DNA from: Verrucomicrobiia bacterium
GTDB lineage: Bacteria; Verrucomicrobiota; Verrucomicrobiia; Verrucomicrobiales; Akkermansiaceae
DNA: 64,000 nt
Reading direction: 5' to 3'
Assembly: GCA_030430455.1 (NCBI GenBank)
Contig: JAUIJB010000009.1
Coordinates: 1-64,000, forward strand
Part shown: piece by piece, positions 1 through 9,800 of the stretch
Layout of the letters: the number at the start of each line of letters is the position of its first letter
Position numbering within the stretch: position 1 is the first letter of the stretch
Position numbers and translations under genes: made by a program
The notes under the pieces: generated by a model
Databases searched by the model: none
Told to the model about the DNA's origin: nothing
The model's input: only the letters and a program-made list of their open reading frames with translations

Positions 1-1550
1 ATCAGGCGGATCGTGGCGGAGTTGAGGATCTCGTAGCGCACCGGATTGCCCCAGGGGTCGGAACCGAGCTCGCCCACCTCGGTCGCGGCAGGCGGGGACG
101 ATCGGCCGCGGGCAAGCGCGACGATCCGGCCGGCCGACGCGCGGAGCGCATCCTCGCCCGGGATCTCGATGGCGAGCAACGCGCCGGAGGCCAGCCGGGC
201 GATGAAGTCGTCGCCGGTGCCGGTGACGCCATCGTGGCCGGCCAGGATGACGCTGCGCGGCGAGTCGCGCCAGTCGTCGTCGAGGGCGTCGATCGCCGCC
301 TCGAGCTGCTCGACGGCGGGCTGCGGCGTGAGGATGAAGTGGTTGATCCCGGCGACCAGCAGGTTGCCCATGGCCACCGCGCCGAGGTAGAAGCACATCA
401 CCAGCGACTTCATCGTCTTCGGCGCCTGGGTGTAGGCGAACTCGAGGGCGACGATGGACACCATGACCTCGGAGGCCGTGAGCAGGGCGTAGGCGAGGAC
501 CTGCCAGCCGATGTTGGGGCGGCCGCCGGCGTCGATCCACTGCTGGATCAGCGCGACCAGGGCGAAGGAGGTGGTCATCACGAAGAGCCCCAGCCCGATC
601 TTGCGCAGCGGGGTCAGCGGCCAGACGCGGTGGATCAGCGGGTAGAGGACGTAGGTGAAGAGGGGGATGAAGGTCAGGACGAAGACCGAGTTGATCGACT
701 GGACCTGCGAGGGCAGCCAGTCGTGGCCAAGGAAGTTCCGGTCCATGTCCTGGGCCTGGAAGATCCAGGTCGACCCGGTCTGGTCGAACAGCGCCCAGAA
801 CACCGCGACGAAGAGGTAGAGCGGCAGCACCTTGAGCAGGGTGAGGAAGGCACCCTCGCCCAGTTCCCGGAAGAAGCGTCCGCGGGCGGGCGGGACGTGG
901 ATGAAGCGGTGGCGGCCGAGCCAGAACACGAGGGTGGCGATCGCCATCAGGACCCCGGGCACCCCGAAGGCCCAGTGCGGCCCGTGCCACTCGAGCAGCC
1001 AGGGGGTGAGCATCATCGACACCGCCGCGCCGATGTTGATCGAGAAGTAGAACCAGTTGAAGATCCGCGGCAGGAGGTGGGCATTGCGCACGCCGAACTG
1101 GTCGCCGACGTGGGCCGAGACGCAGGGTTTGATCCCGCCGGAACCGAGCGAGATCATCAGCAGGCCGGCGAAGAGCCAGGCGGGCGAGTGGCCGGCGGTG
1201 CCCATCAGGGCGAGCGCGCCGTGCCCGGCGCAGTAGACCAGCGAGAGCAGGATGATGGTGCGGTACTTGCCGAGCAGGATGTCGCTGAGGAGGGCGCCGA
1301 GGAAGGGGGTCAGGTAGACCGCCGTGTTGAACAGGTGGACCCGCGCGACCGCCTCGGGCTCGGCCATCGGCGTGCCGGGTTGCCCGTCCATCAGGTGGAG
1401 GTAGTTCGCCATGAAGACGGCGAGCACCGCCTTCATGCCGTAGAAGGAGAAGCGCTCGGCGGCCTCGTTGCCGATGATGTGGGGCACGCCGGAGGGCATG
1501 CCCTCGAGCTCGGCGGGGGAGGTCCGGTAGGCTGGTCGGGCGGCGGTCAT
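1..1550 (-). CDS. POT/PTR-family proton-dependent oligopeptide transporter (3' end beyond window)
   Basis: Reading frame open from ATG at 1550 down to the left edge, about 516 residues seen and no stop, so the gene is cut by the window. The N-terminus has the family signature of proton-coupled di/tripeptide symporters: PHIIGNEAAERFSFYGMKA near residues 22-40, followed by about twelve hydrophobic segments in the inner membrane. Known family role: proton-driven uptake of small peptides. Odd features: after the last membrane segments the protein continues with a soluble tail (from about residue 425) ending in GSDPWGNPVRYEI, which resembles the C-terminal part of type II pseudopilins, not a transporter. 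The start codon is preceded after only two bases by two CGCTGAC heptamers and has no clear ribosome site. Confidence 0.9.
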   Translation of the reverse strand, partial: MTAARPAYRTSPAELEGMPSGVPHIIGNEAAERFSFYGMKAVLAVFMANYLHLMDGQPGTPMAEPEAVARVHLFNTAVYLTPFLGALLSDILLGKYRTIILLSLVYCAGHGALALMGTAGHSPAWLFAGLLMISLGSGGIKPCVSAHVGDQFGVRNAHLLPRIFNWFYFSINIGAAVSMMLTPWLLEWHGPHWAFGVPGVLMAIATLVFWLGRHRFIHVPPARGRFFRELGEGAFLTLLKVLPLYLFVAVFWALFDQTGSTWIFQAQDMDRNFLGHDWLPSQVQSINSVFVLTFIPLFTYVLYPLIHRVWPLTPLRKIGLGLFVMTTSFALVALIQQWIDAGGRPNIGWQVLAYALLTASEVMVSIVALEFAYTQAPKTMKSLVMCFYLGAVAMGNLLVAGINHFILTPQPAVEQLEAAIDALDDDWRDSPRSVILAGHDGVTGTGDDFIARLASGALLAIEIPGEDALRASAGRIVALARGRSSPPAATEVGELGSDPWGNPVRYEILNSATIRL

Positions 1551-1552
1551 TC

Positions 1553-1573
1553 GTCAGCGGTCAGCGGTTCGGG
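1553..1573. repeat. Heptamer array GTCAGCG (about 3 units)
   Basis: Two perfect GTCAGCG units (1553-1559, 1560-1566) and a degenerate third. On the minus strand they abut the start codon of the peptide transporter. Confidence 0.7.
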
Positions 1574-1618
1574 CCTCTGCAGGTGCTTCGGCTCTTGTTG
1601 GGATGGGCTTCGTGCTTG

Positions 1619-1657
1619 GTTGAGCTTGAGGAACGCCCGGCTCGGCTCAAGCTCAAC
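1619..1657. repeat. 12-bp perfect inverted repeat, possible terminator or attenuator
   Basis: GTTGAGCTTGAG at 1619-1630 pairs with its complement at 1646-1657 across a 15-base loop. It lies between fabH and the transporter gene, both on the minus strand. A second small hairpin with a GAAA loop sits at 1674-1689. No T-tract follows, so a terminator role is only inferred. Confidence 0.5.
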
Positions 1658-1702
1658 CCGGTTGCTTCTGAATCGCGGCGAAAGCCGCGGACGCTTCCAC
1701 AA

Positions 1703-1729
1703 AGCACGAAGCACGAAGCACGAAGCACA
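1703..1729. repeat. Heptamer array AGCACGA (nearly 4 units)
   Basis: Three perfect 7-base units and a partial fourth, beginning about 12 bases beyond the fabH stop codon. Confidence 0.85.
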
Positions 1730-1741
1730 CCGGGCAAGGCG

Positions 1742-2737
1742 CTACCAGCGGATGGCGCCGGCGGCCCAGGTGAGGCCGGCGCCGAAGACGACGAGGACGA
1801 CGTGCTCGCCCTTCTTGATGGCGCCGGAGCGGTTGGCTTCGTCGAGGGCGATCGCCACCGCCGCCGCGGAGGTGTTGCCGTACTTCTGCAGGTTGGTGAA
1901 GACGCGGTCGTAGGGGACGTCGAGCCGCTCGGCGATGGCGTCGATGATCCGCAGGTTGGCCTGGTGGGGGACGACGAGCGCGATGTCCTCCGCCTTGAGT
2001 CCGGCGCGCTCGATGACCTTCTCCGCCGACTGCTTCATCCGCGTCACGGCGTGCTTGAAGACCTCGCGGCCGAGCATGGCCAGGGTGGCGAGGCGCTGGT
2101 CGGCGTTGTTGATGGTGATCGGGCAGGCCGAGCCGCCGCCGGGAATGTTGAGCAGGCGCGTCTGGCGCCCGTCGGTGCCCATCTCGGTGGCCAGGATCTC
2201 GCCGTCGCCGGGCTTCTCCGCCTTGCGCAGCACGGCCGCACCGGCGCCGTCCCCGAACAGGACGCAGGTCGAGCGGTCCTCCCAGTTGATGAAGGCGGAG
2301 AGCTTCTCCGCACCGATGATCAGGGCGTTCTCGAAGGCGCCGTCGGAAATCAGCCGCTTGGCGATCTTCATGGCGTAGAGGAAACCGGAGCAGGCCGCCG
2401 AGATGTCGAAGGCGACCGCGCCCTGGGCGCCGAGGTGCTGTTGGACGTAGCAGGCGGTCGCCGGGGTGAGGGTGTCGGGGGTGATCGTGGCGACGATGAT
2501 CAGCTGGATGTCGGCGGCCTCGATGCCGGCCTGCTCGAGCGCCTTCGCGCCGGCCTTGGCCGCCATGTGGGAGGTGAACTCGTCCTCGGCGGCGATGCGC
2601 CGCTCGCGGATGCCGGTGCGGGTGACGATCCACTCTTCGGACGTGTCGACGATCTTCTCGAGGTCGGCATTGGTCATGACCTTTTCCGGCAGGTAGCTGC
2701 CGGTGCCGGCGATGCAGACGGGGATCCCCTCGCTCAT
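1742..2737 (-). CDS. fabH: 3-oxoacyl-[ACP] synthase III (KAS III)
   Basis: 331 residues, the normal length for FabH. It condenses acetyl-CoA with malonyl-ACP to start type II fatty acid synthesis in the cytoplasm. The catalytic triad is visible: Cys116 in DISAACSGFL, His258 in VPHQANLRII and Asn288 in KYGNTSAAA. The glycine-rich GDGAGAAVL loop is at about 162-170. The gene stands divergent to purD with a 119-bp gap and is not next to plsX or rpmF, its common partners. The 3' end is followed by an AGCACGA heptamer array and hairpins. Confidence 0.96.
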   Translation of the reverse strand: MSEGIPVCIAGTGSYLPEKVMTNADLEKIVDTSEEWIVTRTGIRERRIAAEDEFTSHMAAKAGAKALEQAGIEAADIQLIIVATITPDTLTPATACYVQQHLGAQGAVAFDISAACSGFLYAMKIAKRLISDGAFENALIIGAEKLSAFINWEDRSTCVLFGDGAGAAVLRKAEKPGDGEILATEMGTDGRQTRLLNIPGGGSACPITINNADQRLATLAMLGREVFKHAVTRMKQSAEKVIERAGLKAEDIALVVPHQANLRIIDAIAERLDVPYDRVFTNLQKYGNTSAAAVAIALDEANRSGAIKKGEHVVLVVFGAGLTWAAGAIRW

Positions 2738-2856
2738 GGGGGGCGAATCTGGAGGGTCGCGGACCTGCTGGCAAGGGGGAGTTTGGCCGGTGAAAGTCGC
2801 CCGCGCCCGGGGATTGGGATTGAGTCGATCGCCGGTATTTCGGAGAAGGCCCGCGC

Positions 2857-4140
<1,284 letters not shown>

Positions 4141-4162
4141 ACCGTCGACCACCGAGAAGCAC

Positions 4163-4693
4163 ATGACCGGCACCCTGGGACCCGACGACATCGCGGCAGG
4201 CATCGAAGCCCTCGCCAAGGTGATCCGCGAGCGCACCGACGGCAGGCCGATCGCCCTGGTGGGGATCCGCAGCCGCGGCGACGAGGTCGCCGAGCGCGTC
4301 TGCACGATCCTCGCCGAGGACGACCGCGAGCTGGACTTCGGCATCCTCGACATCTCGCTCTACCGCGACGACTTCGCCCACCTGCACGAGAACCCGAAAC
4401 TGCAGGGGAGCGAGATCGACTTCGACCTCAACGGCCGCCACCTGATCCTGGTCGATGACGTCCTGTTCACCGGCCGCACGATCCGGGCGGCGCTGGACGC
4501 GCTGTCCGACTACGGGCGTCCGGGGAGGGTCGAGCTGGCGGTCCTCATCGACCGCGGCCACCGCGAGTTGCCGATCCAGCCCGACTACGTCGGCATCCCG
4601 CTCGAGACGAGCCGCAACGACCACGTGCTGGTTTCCTTGCAGGGGACCGACGGCGAGGACAAGGTGGAGATCAAGGAGAAGACCGAGCCGTGA
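4163..4693 (+). CDS. pyrR: PyrR-type bifunctional uracil phosphoribosyltransferase / regulator
   Basis: 176 residues from ATG 4163. The frame is open further upstream inside purD, but that longer start would be a false extension. The phosphoribosyltransferase PRPP loop is clear at 97-108 (VDDVLFTGRTIR), and the tail ...PDYVGIPLETSRNDHVLV is typical of PyrR. In Gram-positive bacteria PyrR binds pyr mRNA and causes attenuation. Here I see no obvious anti-terminator in the 22-base purD-pyrR gap, so its role may be enzymatic or may act elsewhere. The stop codon overlaps the next gene's GTG. Confidence 0.9.
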   Translation: MTGTLGPDDIAAGIEALAKVIRERTDGRPIALVGIRSRGDEVAERVCTILAEDDRELDFGILDISLYRDDFAHLHENPKLQGSEIDFDLNGRHLILVDDVLFTGRTIRAALDALSDYGRPGRVELAVLIDRGHRELPIQPDYVGIPLETSRNDHVLVSLQGTDGEDKVEIKEKTEP

Positions 4694-5475
4694 GTCCGCT
4701 TCCAGAACGCCGCAAGACTGCCGAGGAGCTTGCCGAGCTGCGCAAGTCGCTGGGGATTCCCGGAGCGGCGGCGGACACCGGACCGGCCGGCGAAGCATCG
4801 GCTGAACCACCGGCTGGGTCGCCGGAGGAGCCGCCTCGCGAGGCCGGGGCGACCGAGGCGACGGCAGCGAAGGCGAAGGAGGCGAAGGAGAAAGAGCCAG
4901 CCCGGCCGGCCGCCGGTGCGGCCGGGGACTCCAACCAGGATTCCGCGGAGCCCGACGCCGAGGAAGCCGTGGTCCTGAAGCCGGTCCGTTCGTTGAAGCG
5001 GTCCGAACGGGCCGCCCCGATCCATCCGCCGAAACCCGTGGCGAGCGAGTCCGGCAAGCTCCCGGCCCATCGCCACAGCGAGCGTGAGCTGAGGGAGCTG
5101 CGCATGAGAGACCTGCCGAGTGACCTGCCGGCCGTGCACCTCGAACAGCTTCATGTCGGTCGCCTCAAGATCATCGCCATCTATCTCCTCAGCCTCGCCG
5201 GCTACGGGCTGGTGTTCCTCGCCGACTGGGCCTCGAACCAGCCGACCCCCGACCTCCCGGCGCGTTGGATCGCGGACTTCGTCCACCGCCCCGACCTCGG
5301 CCGGATCCTCTCGATCGCCCTCGGCGTGATCGGCGGATCGGTGCTGCTGCTCTGCGGGTGGATCTGGTGGAAGAAGCCGCGCTCGAGGCATCACGCCGCC
5401 TTCCTGACCATCATCGCCGTGCTTGTGCTGGTCTTCGGCATCCTCCATTTTCTTCCCGAACCCCATGGCGCGTAA
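4690..5475 (+). CDS. Membrane protein of unknown function lying between pyrR and pyrB
   Basis: 261 residues from GTG 4690, which overlaps the pyrR stop (GTGA). The first ~130 residues are low-complexity and rich in Ala, Glu, Pro and Lys (likely disordered, cytoplasmic). Three hydrophobic segments follow at about 157-177, 203-225 and 235-254, separated by short loops including a WIWWKKP stretch. It ends 11 bases inside pyrB. I do not recognise a family. The tight overlaps on both sides mean it is translated with pyrR and pyrB, but nothing in the sequence shows a link to pyrimidine metabolism. Confidence 0.75.
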   Translation: MSPLPERRKTAEELAELRKSLGIPGAAADTGPAGEASAEPPAGSPEEPPREAGATEATAAKAKEAKEKEPARPAAGAAGDSNQDSAEPDAEEAVVLKPVRSLKRSERAAPIHPPKPVASESGKLPAHRHSERELRELRMRDLPSDLPAVHLEQLHVGRLKIIAIYLLSLAGYGLVFLADWASNQPTPDLPARWIADFVHRPDLGRILSIALGVIGGSVLLLCGWIWWKKPRSRHHAAFLTIIAVLVLVFGILHFLPEPHGA

Positions 5476-6385
5476 GGACCTTCTCGACCTCGCCTCCCTC
5501 GACCGGTCGGAAATCGACCACCTCCTCGAGCAGGCCGTTCCCTTCAAGGAGGTCTTCACCCGCTCGGTGAAGAAGGTGCCGGCCCTGAAGGGCAAGTCGG
5601 TGCTGATGCTGTTCTACGAGCCCTCGACCCGGACCCACTCGTCCTTCGAGGTCGCCGCCAAGCGGCTGTCGGCCGACGTCACCAACTTCGACGTCGCCCA
5701 CTCCTCGGTGGTCAAGGGCGAGTCGGTGCGAGAGACGGTCGAGACCCTGCAGGCGATGCGCACCGACTACATCGTCGTGCGCCACGGCCGCAGCGGCCTG
5801 CCGGCGATGATCGCCAGCCAGACCAAGGCCAGCGTGGTCAATGCCGGCGACGGCGCCCACGCCCACCCGACCCAGGGCCTGCTCGACGCCTTCACCCTCA
5901 AGGAGGTCTTCCCGGAGCCCGAGGGCAGGCGCGTGCTGATCGTCGGCGACATCCTCCACAGCCGCGTCGCCCGTTCGACCAGCAAGGTGCTCAAGAAGCT
6001 CGGCGTCGAGGTCGCCTACCTCGGCCCCGGCTCGTTGTTGCCGCGGACCTGCCCGCTGGGCATCCCGCGCTTCACCGACTACGAGGAGGCGATGCGCTGG
6101 AAGCCCGACGTGGTCTACCTGCTGCGCGTCCAGATGGAGCGCCAGGAGGCGCAGTTCTTCCCGAGCCTGCGCGAGTACCACCGCGTCTACGGCATGACCC
6201 ACGAGCGCCTCAAGCGGATCGAGGACGCCGGCATCTGGCTGATGCACCCCGGGCCGGTGAACCGCGGGGTCGAGCTCTGCGACCAGGCGATGGACTACAG
6301 CCGCAGCCTGATCAACACCCAGGTCGAGAACGGCATCGCCGTGCGCATGGCCGTGCTCTACTGGCTCAAGCCCAGGGAGGGGTGA
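5465..6385 (+). CDS. pyrB: Aspartate carbamoyltransferase catalytic subunit
   Basis: 306 residues, usual catalytic-chain length. It makes carbamoyl-aspartate from carbamoyl phosphate and aspartate, the committed pyrimidine step. The carbamoyl-phosphate site FYEPSTRTHSSFE is at 50-62, NAGDGAHAHPTQ at 126-137 and HPGPVNRG at 261-268. ATG 5465 is preferred over an upstream in-frame start because it aligns with the family N-terminus. It overlaps the preceding membrane gene by 11 bases. No pyrI or pyrC follows. The stop codon is followed after one base by a heptamer array. Confidence 0.96.
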   Translation: MARKDLLDLASLDRSEIDHLLEQAVPFKEVFTRSVKKVPALKGKSVLMLFYEPSTRTHSSFEVAAKRLSADVTNFDVAHSSVVKGESVRETVETLQAMRTDYIVVRHGRSGLPAMIASQTKASVVNAGDGAHAHPTQGLLDAFTLKEVFPEPEGRRVLIVGDILHSRVARSTSKVLKKLGVEVAYLGPGSLLPRTCPLGIPRFTDYEEAMRWKPDVVYLLRVQMERQEAQFFPSLREYHRVYGMTHERLKRIEDAGIWLMHPGPVNRGVELCDQAMDYSRSLINTQVENGIAVRMAVLYWLKPREG

Positions 6386-6891
6386 GGATTGCCGATTTTC
6401 GATTGAAGATTGGCGATTGCTGACGATTGACCGCTGACCGCGGCGGTTCACCGCTGCTTGGCGAATGGAAGGGCTTCAGTCCGCGCGCAGGGCAAGGCGA
6501 ATGCGGCGCAATCAGCGTGCCGCCGCGTGCCAGCCGAAGTGAGCGGTGCATCGACGGCTGATACCGCGTCAGTGAAACAAGCTGACTTTCATGTTCGGGT
6601 GGGACGGCCGCAGATTCGCGCAGATGGATTCTGAAATCCGCATCAATCTGCGCAATCTGCGGCCTGCCTTCCGTGGAACCTCACAAGGTGGGATTGAATC
6701 TCAGAACTCGTATGACTGGGCCGTGAACCGCCCTCCCGGCTTCCCGGCCGGACCCGGCGCGGCCCGCCCGCCTGATGCCGGGCCGGAAAACCCCGACCGC
6801 CACGGCGGCTTTGTTCCAAGAAAGCCGAGTTTTTGGTGTCACAGAAGCAGGCGCCGGGATCAAGGTGTCATGGTTCAACGACGATTTTCCG
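6386..6891. other. Spacer between pyrB and the macroglobulin gene
   Basis: Non-coding. It holds the heptamer array at its left end and a long imperfect hairpin, GGCCGCAGATT... at 6606-6625 pairing with 6646-6664, one base unpaired. The remaining 230 bp before the next gene should contain its promoter; none is clear by eye. Confidence 0.6.
6387..6438. repeat. Heptamer array GATTGNN changing into CGCTGAC
   Basis: Five 7-base units starting GATTG (one GATTT) run from 6387 to 6421; after a 3-base slip come GATTGAC and CGCTGAC. The array begins one base past the pyrB stop. Confidence 0.8.
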
Positions 6892-9800
6892 ATGATGAAA
6901 CACAGCTTGATTGGAGCCCTGATTGCATTCGCCTCGCTGATGGCGTCCCATGCGATGGTGAGTGAGGAGCTTTGGACGCAGGTCCAGGAGGCGCGGGAGA
7001 AGGACCAGCCGAAGACCGAGATCGGGCTGCTCGAGCAGATCGAGCAGGCGGCCTTCGAGCAGGAGGCCTGGGCCGAGGGCGTGCGGGCGATGGCCCAGCG
7101 GATCGCCACCGAAAACCAGATCGAGGGCCGCGCCGTGGTGATCAAGCAGCTCGACGAGGCGATCGGGGAGGCCCCGCCGCAGGCCCGGCCGCTGCTGCGT
7201 GCCATGTCGGCCTCCTGGCTGCTCGGCTACTACCACCAGAACCGCTGGCGCTTCATGCAGCGCAGCTCGACCGGCAGTCCGGTGGGTGACGACTTCGAGA
7301 GCTGGGACCTCGCGCGGATCCTCGCCGAGATCGACCAGCGCTTCCAGGCGGCGCTCGAGGACGACGAGGCGCTGAAGGCCGCGCCGGTCGGCGACTTCGA
7401 CCTGCTGCTGGAGAAGGGGCAACTGCCCGACGAGCATCGCCCGACCCTGTTCGACTTCATCGCCAACGAGGCGCTCGGGTTTTACGCGATGGAGGAAGTC
7501 GCGGTGTCGCGTCCGGTCGATGCCTTCGACATCGCGGCGGACTCGCCGGTCTTCGCCGGCGTGGAGGATTTCCTCGCCTGGCAGCCGCAAACCGACGACG
7601 AGACCTCGCCGAAGTTCCGCGCCCTGCGGCTGCACCAACGCTTGCTCGAGTTCCACCGCGAGGACGACGACCGCCTCGCCTTCCTGACCGCCGACCTCCA
7701 GCGGCTGCGCTGGGCGATCCGGGCGGCCGGCGAGGAGGGCAAGGACGAGCGCGCCGAGAGGGTGCTCCGGACCTTCATCGAGCGCCATGCCGACAGCCCG
7801 CTGAGCGCCTGGGCCCGGGTCGACCTCGGCCAGCGCCTGCAGGGCGACGAGCGCGAGAAGGACGCCCACGGGGTGTGGCTCGCCGGCGCCGAGGCCTTCC
7901 CCGATCACCCCTTCGGCAAGCTTTGCCGCAACCGGGTGGATCGGCTCGAGATGCCCATGCTCAACCTCAGCGTCGAGAACCACTGGACGCCGGCGGGCGA
8001 GGACATTCGGGTCAGTCACCGCAACCTCGACCGCGTCTGGTTCCGGCTCTACTCGATGGCCTTCAAGCCGAGCCGGGAGACCATCAACCGGGACCCGCTG
8101 CCGGACCAGGAGGCGTGGCTGCCCGCGATGCTCGACGAGGATCCGGTCCGTGCCTGGAGCGAGGAGCTGGTCGACGAGAGGCTCTTCAAGATGCGCGACG
8201 CCACCCTGCCGGTCCCGGAGGACCTGCCGGATGGCTATCACGTCCTCGTCGCCAGCGCCGACGAGGAGTTTTCGCTGCAGGACAACGCGGTCGCGCTGTG
8301 CGGCGTCCACCTCACCCCGCTGGCGCTGAGCGTCGGTCAGAAGCCGGAGGGCGGGCTCGAGGGCTTCGTGGTCGATGCGGTCAGCGGGGCGCCGCTGGAT
8401 GGCGTCGAGGTGGCGGTCTGGACCTGGGTCAACAACGACGAGCAACTGGTCGAACGTTCGGTCCGGACCGACGTCGGCGGCCGCTTCGAGTTGGACGAGG
8501 GCCCGCAGGGGCGATGCCTGTTGGTCGCCCGGCGGGGCGTCCAGCGAGCCGTGGTGAGGACCTGGCTGGGGAACCGCTCCGGGCGCAGGAGCCAGGACCA
8601 CGAACAGGTGATCTTCTTCACCGATCGCTCGATCTACCGGCCCGGCCAGACGGTTCACTTCAAGGGGATCCGCTTCGTGACCAACCCGGCCGAGGGCAAG
8701 TACGAGGTGCTCCCCGGAAAGGACGGTGAGGTGGTCCTGCGCGACCCCAATGGCGAGGTGGTCGAGCGGCTCCAGGTGTCGACCAACGAGCGCGGATCCT
8801 TCGCGGGGAGCTTCACCGCCCCCGACGGCAGCGTGCTGGGAAGGTGCCAGATCATGATCGAGGGAACCCACCGCATCGGTGGGCAGGTCCAGGTCGAGGA
8901 ATACAAGCGACCGAAGTTCTTCACCGAGGTCGATGCGCCGGCGGAGGAGGTCTCGCTCGGCGAGGAAGTCGCGGTGAAGGTGCGCGCCGAGGCCTACACC
9001 GGGGCGGCGGTCGACGGCGCCAAGGTCGCCTGGCGGGTCACCCGCGGGGCCCAGCTGCCGCCGTGGACGCGCTGGTGCTGGTGGATCCCGCCATTCTCAT
9101 CCGACAGCGAGGAAATCGCCCACGGCGTGGCCGAGACCGCCGCCGACGGATCGGTCGAGCTCCGCTTCACCGCCGAGCCGGACACTGGGGTCGACCCCGA
9201 GCTCGAGCCGGTCTTCGTCTTCGAGATCACCGCGGACGTGACCGACGGAGCCGGCGAGACCCGCTCGAAGACCCGCACCATCCGGGTCGCCCGGACCAGC
9301 CTCGCCGCGCGGCTGGAATGCGACGACTGGCTGCCTTCCGGCGACAAGGTGGCGATCCGGGTCCACACCGAGTCGCACGACGGCGAGGGACGCGAGGCCG
9401 GGGGAACCCTGCGGATTCACCGCCTCAAGGAGCCGGAGGAATGCCCGCGGCCGGAGTCGAACCAGGGGAACTGGCGCTACCAACACAGCGAGGATCCCTC
9501 CGACCGCTGGGAACCCGGGGAGCAGGTCGAGGAGTTCGCGGTCACCACCGACGAGGAGGGCCTGGCGGAGGTCGAAGCCGAGCTCGATGCCGGTGCCTAC
9601 CGCCTGGTCTTCACCACCCGCGATGCCGGCGGCAACGAGGTCAAGGCGCTGCTCGGGATCCAGGTCGTCGACCCGGAGGCCAGGGACTTCCCGACCATGA
9701 AGCCCTTCCACGTCGTCCTGCCCGGCGACTCGATCGAGTCCGGCGGCACCGCCGTGCTGCTGTGGGGCAGCGGACACGAGGAGGCGCGGGCCCGGGTCGA

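Noticed and set aside
234-1913. Long + strand open frame of 559 residues
   Set aside because: It lies antisense to the peptide transporter and fabH, whose translations match known families; the frame is open only because of high GC.
4141-4162. PyrR-controlled attenuator before pyrR
   Set aside because: The gap is only 22 bases and has no hairpin or T-run.
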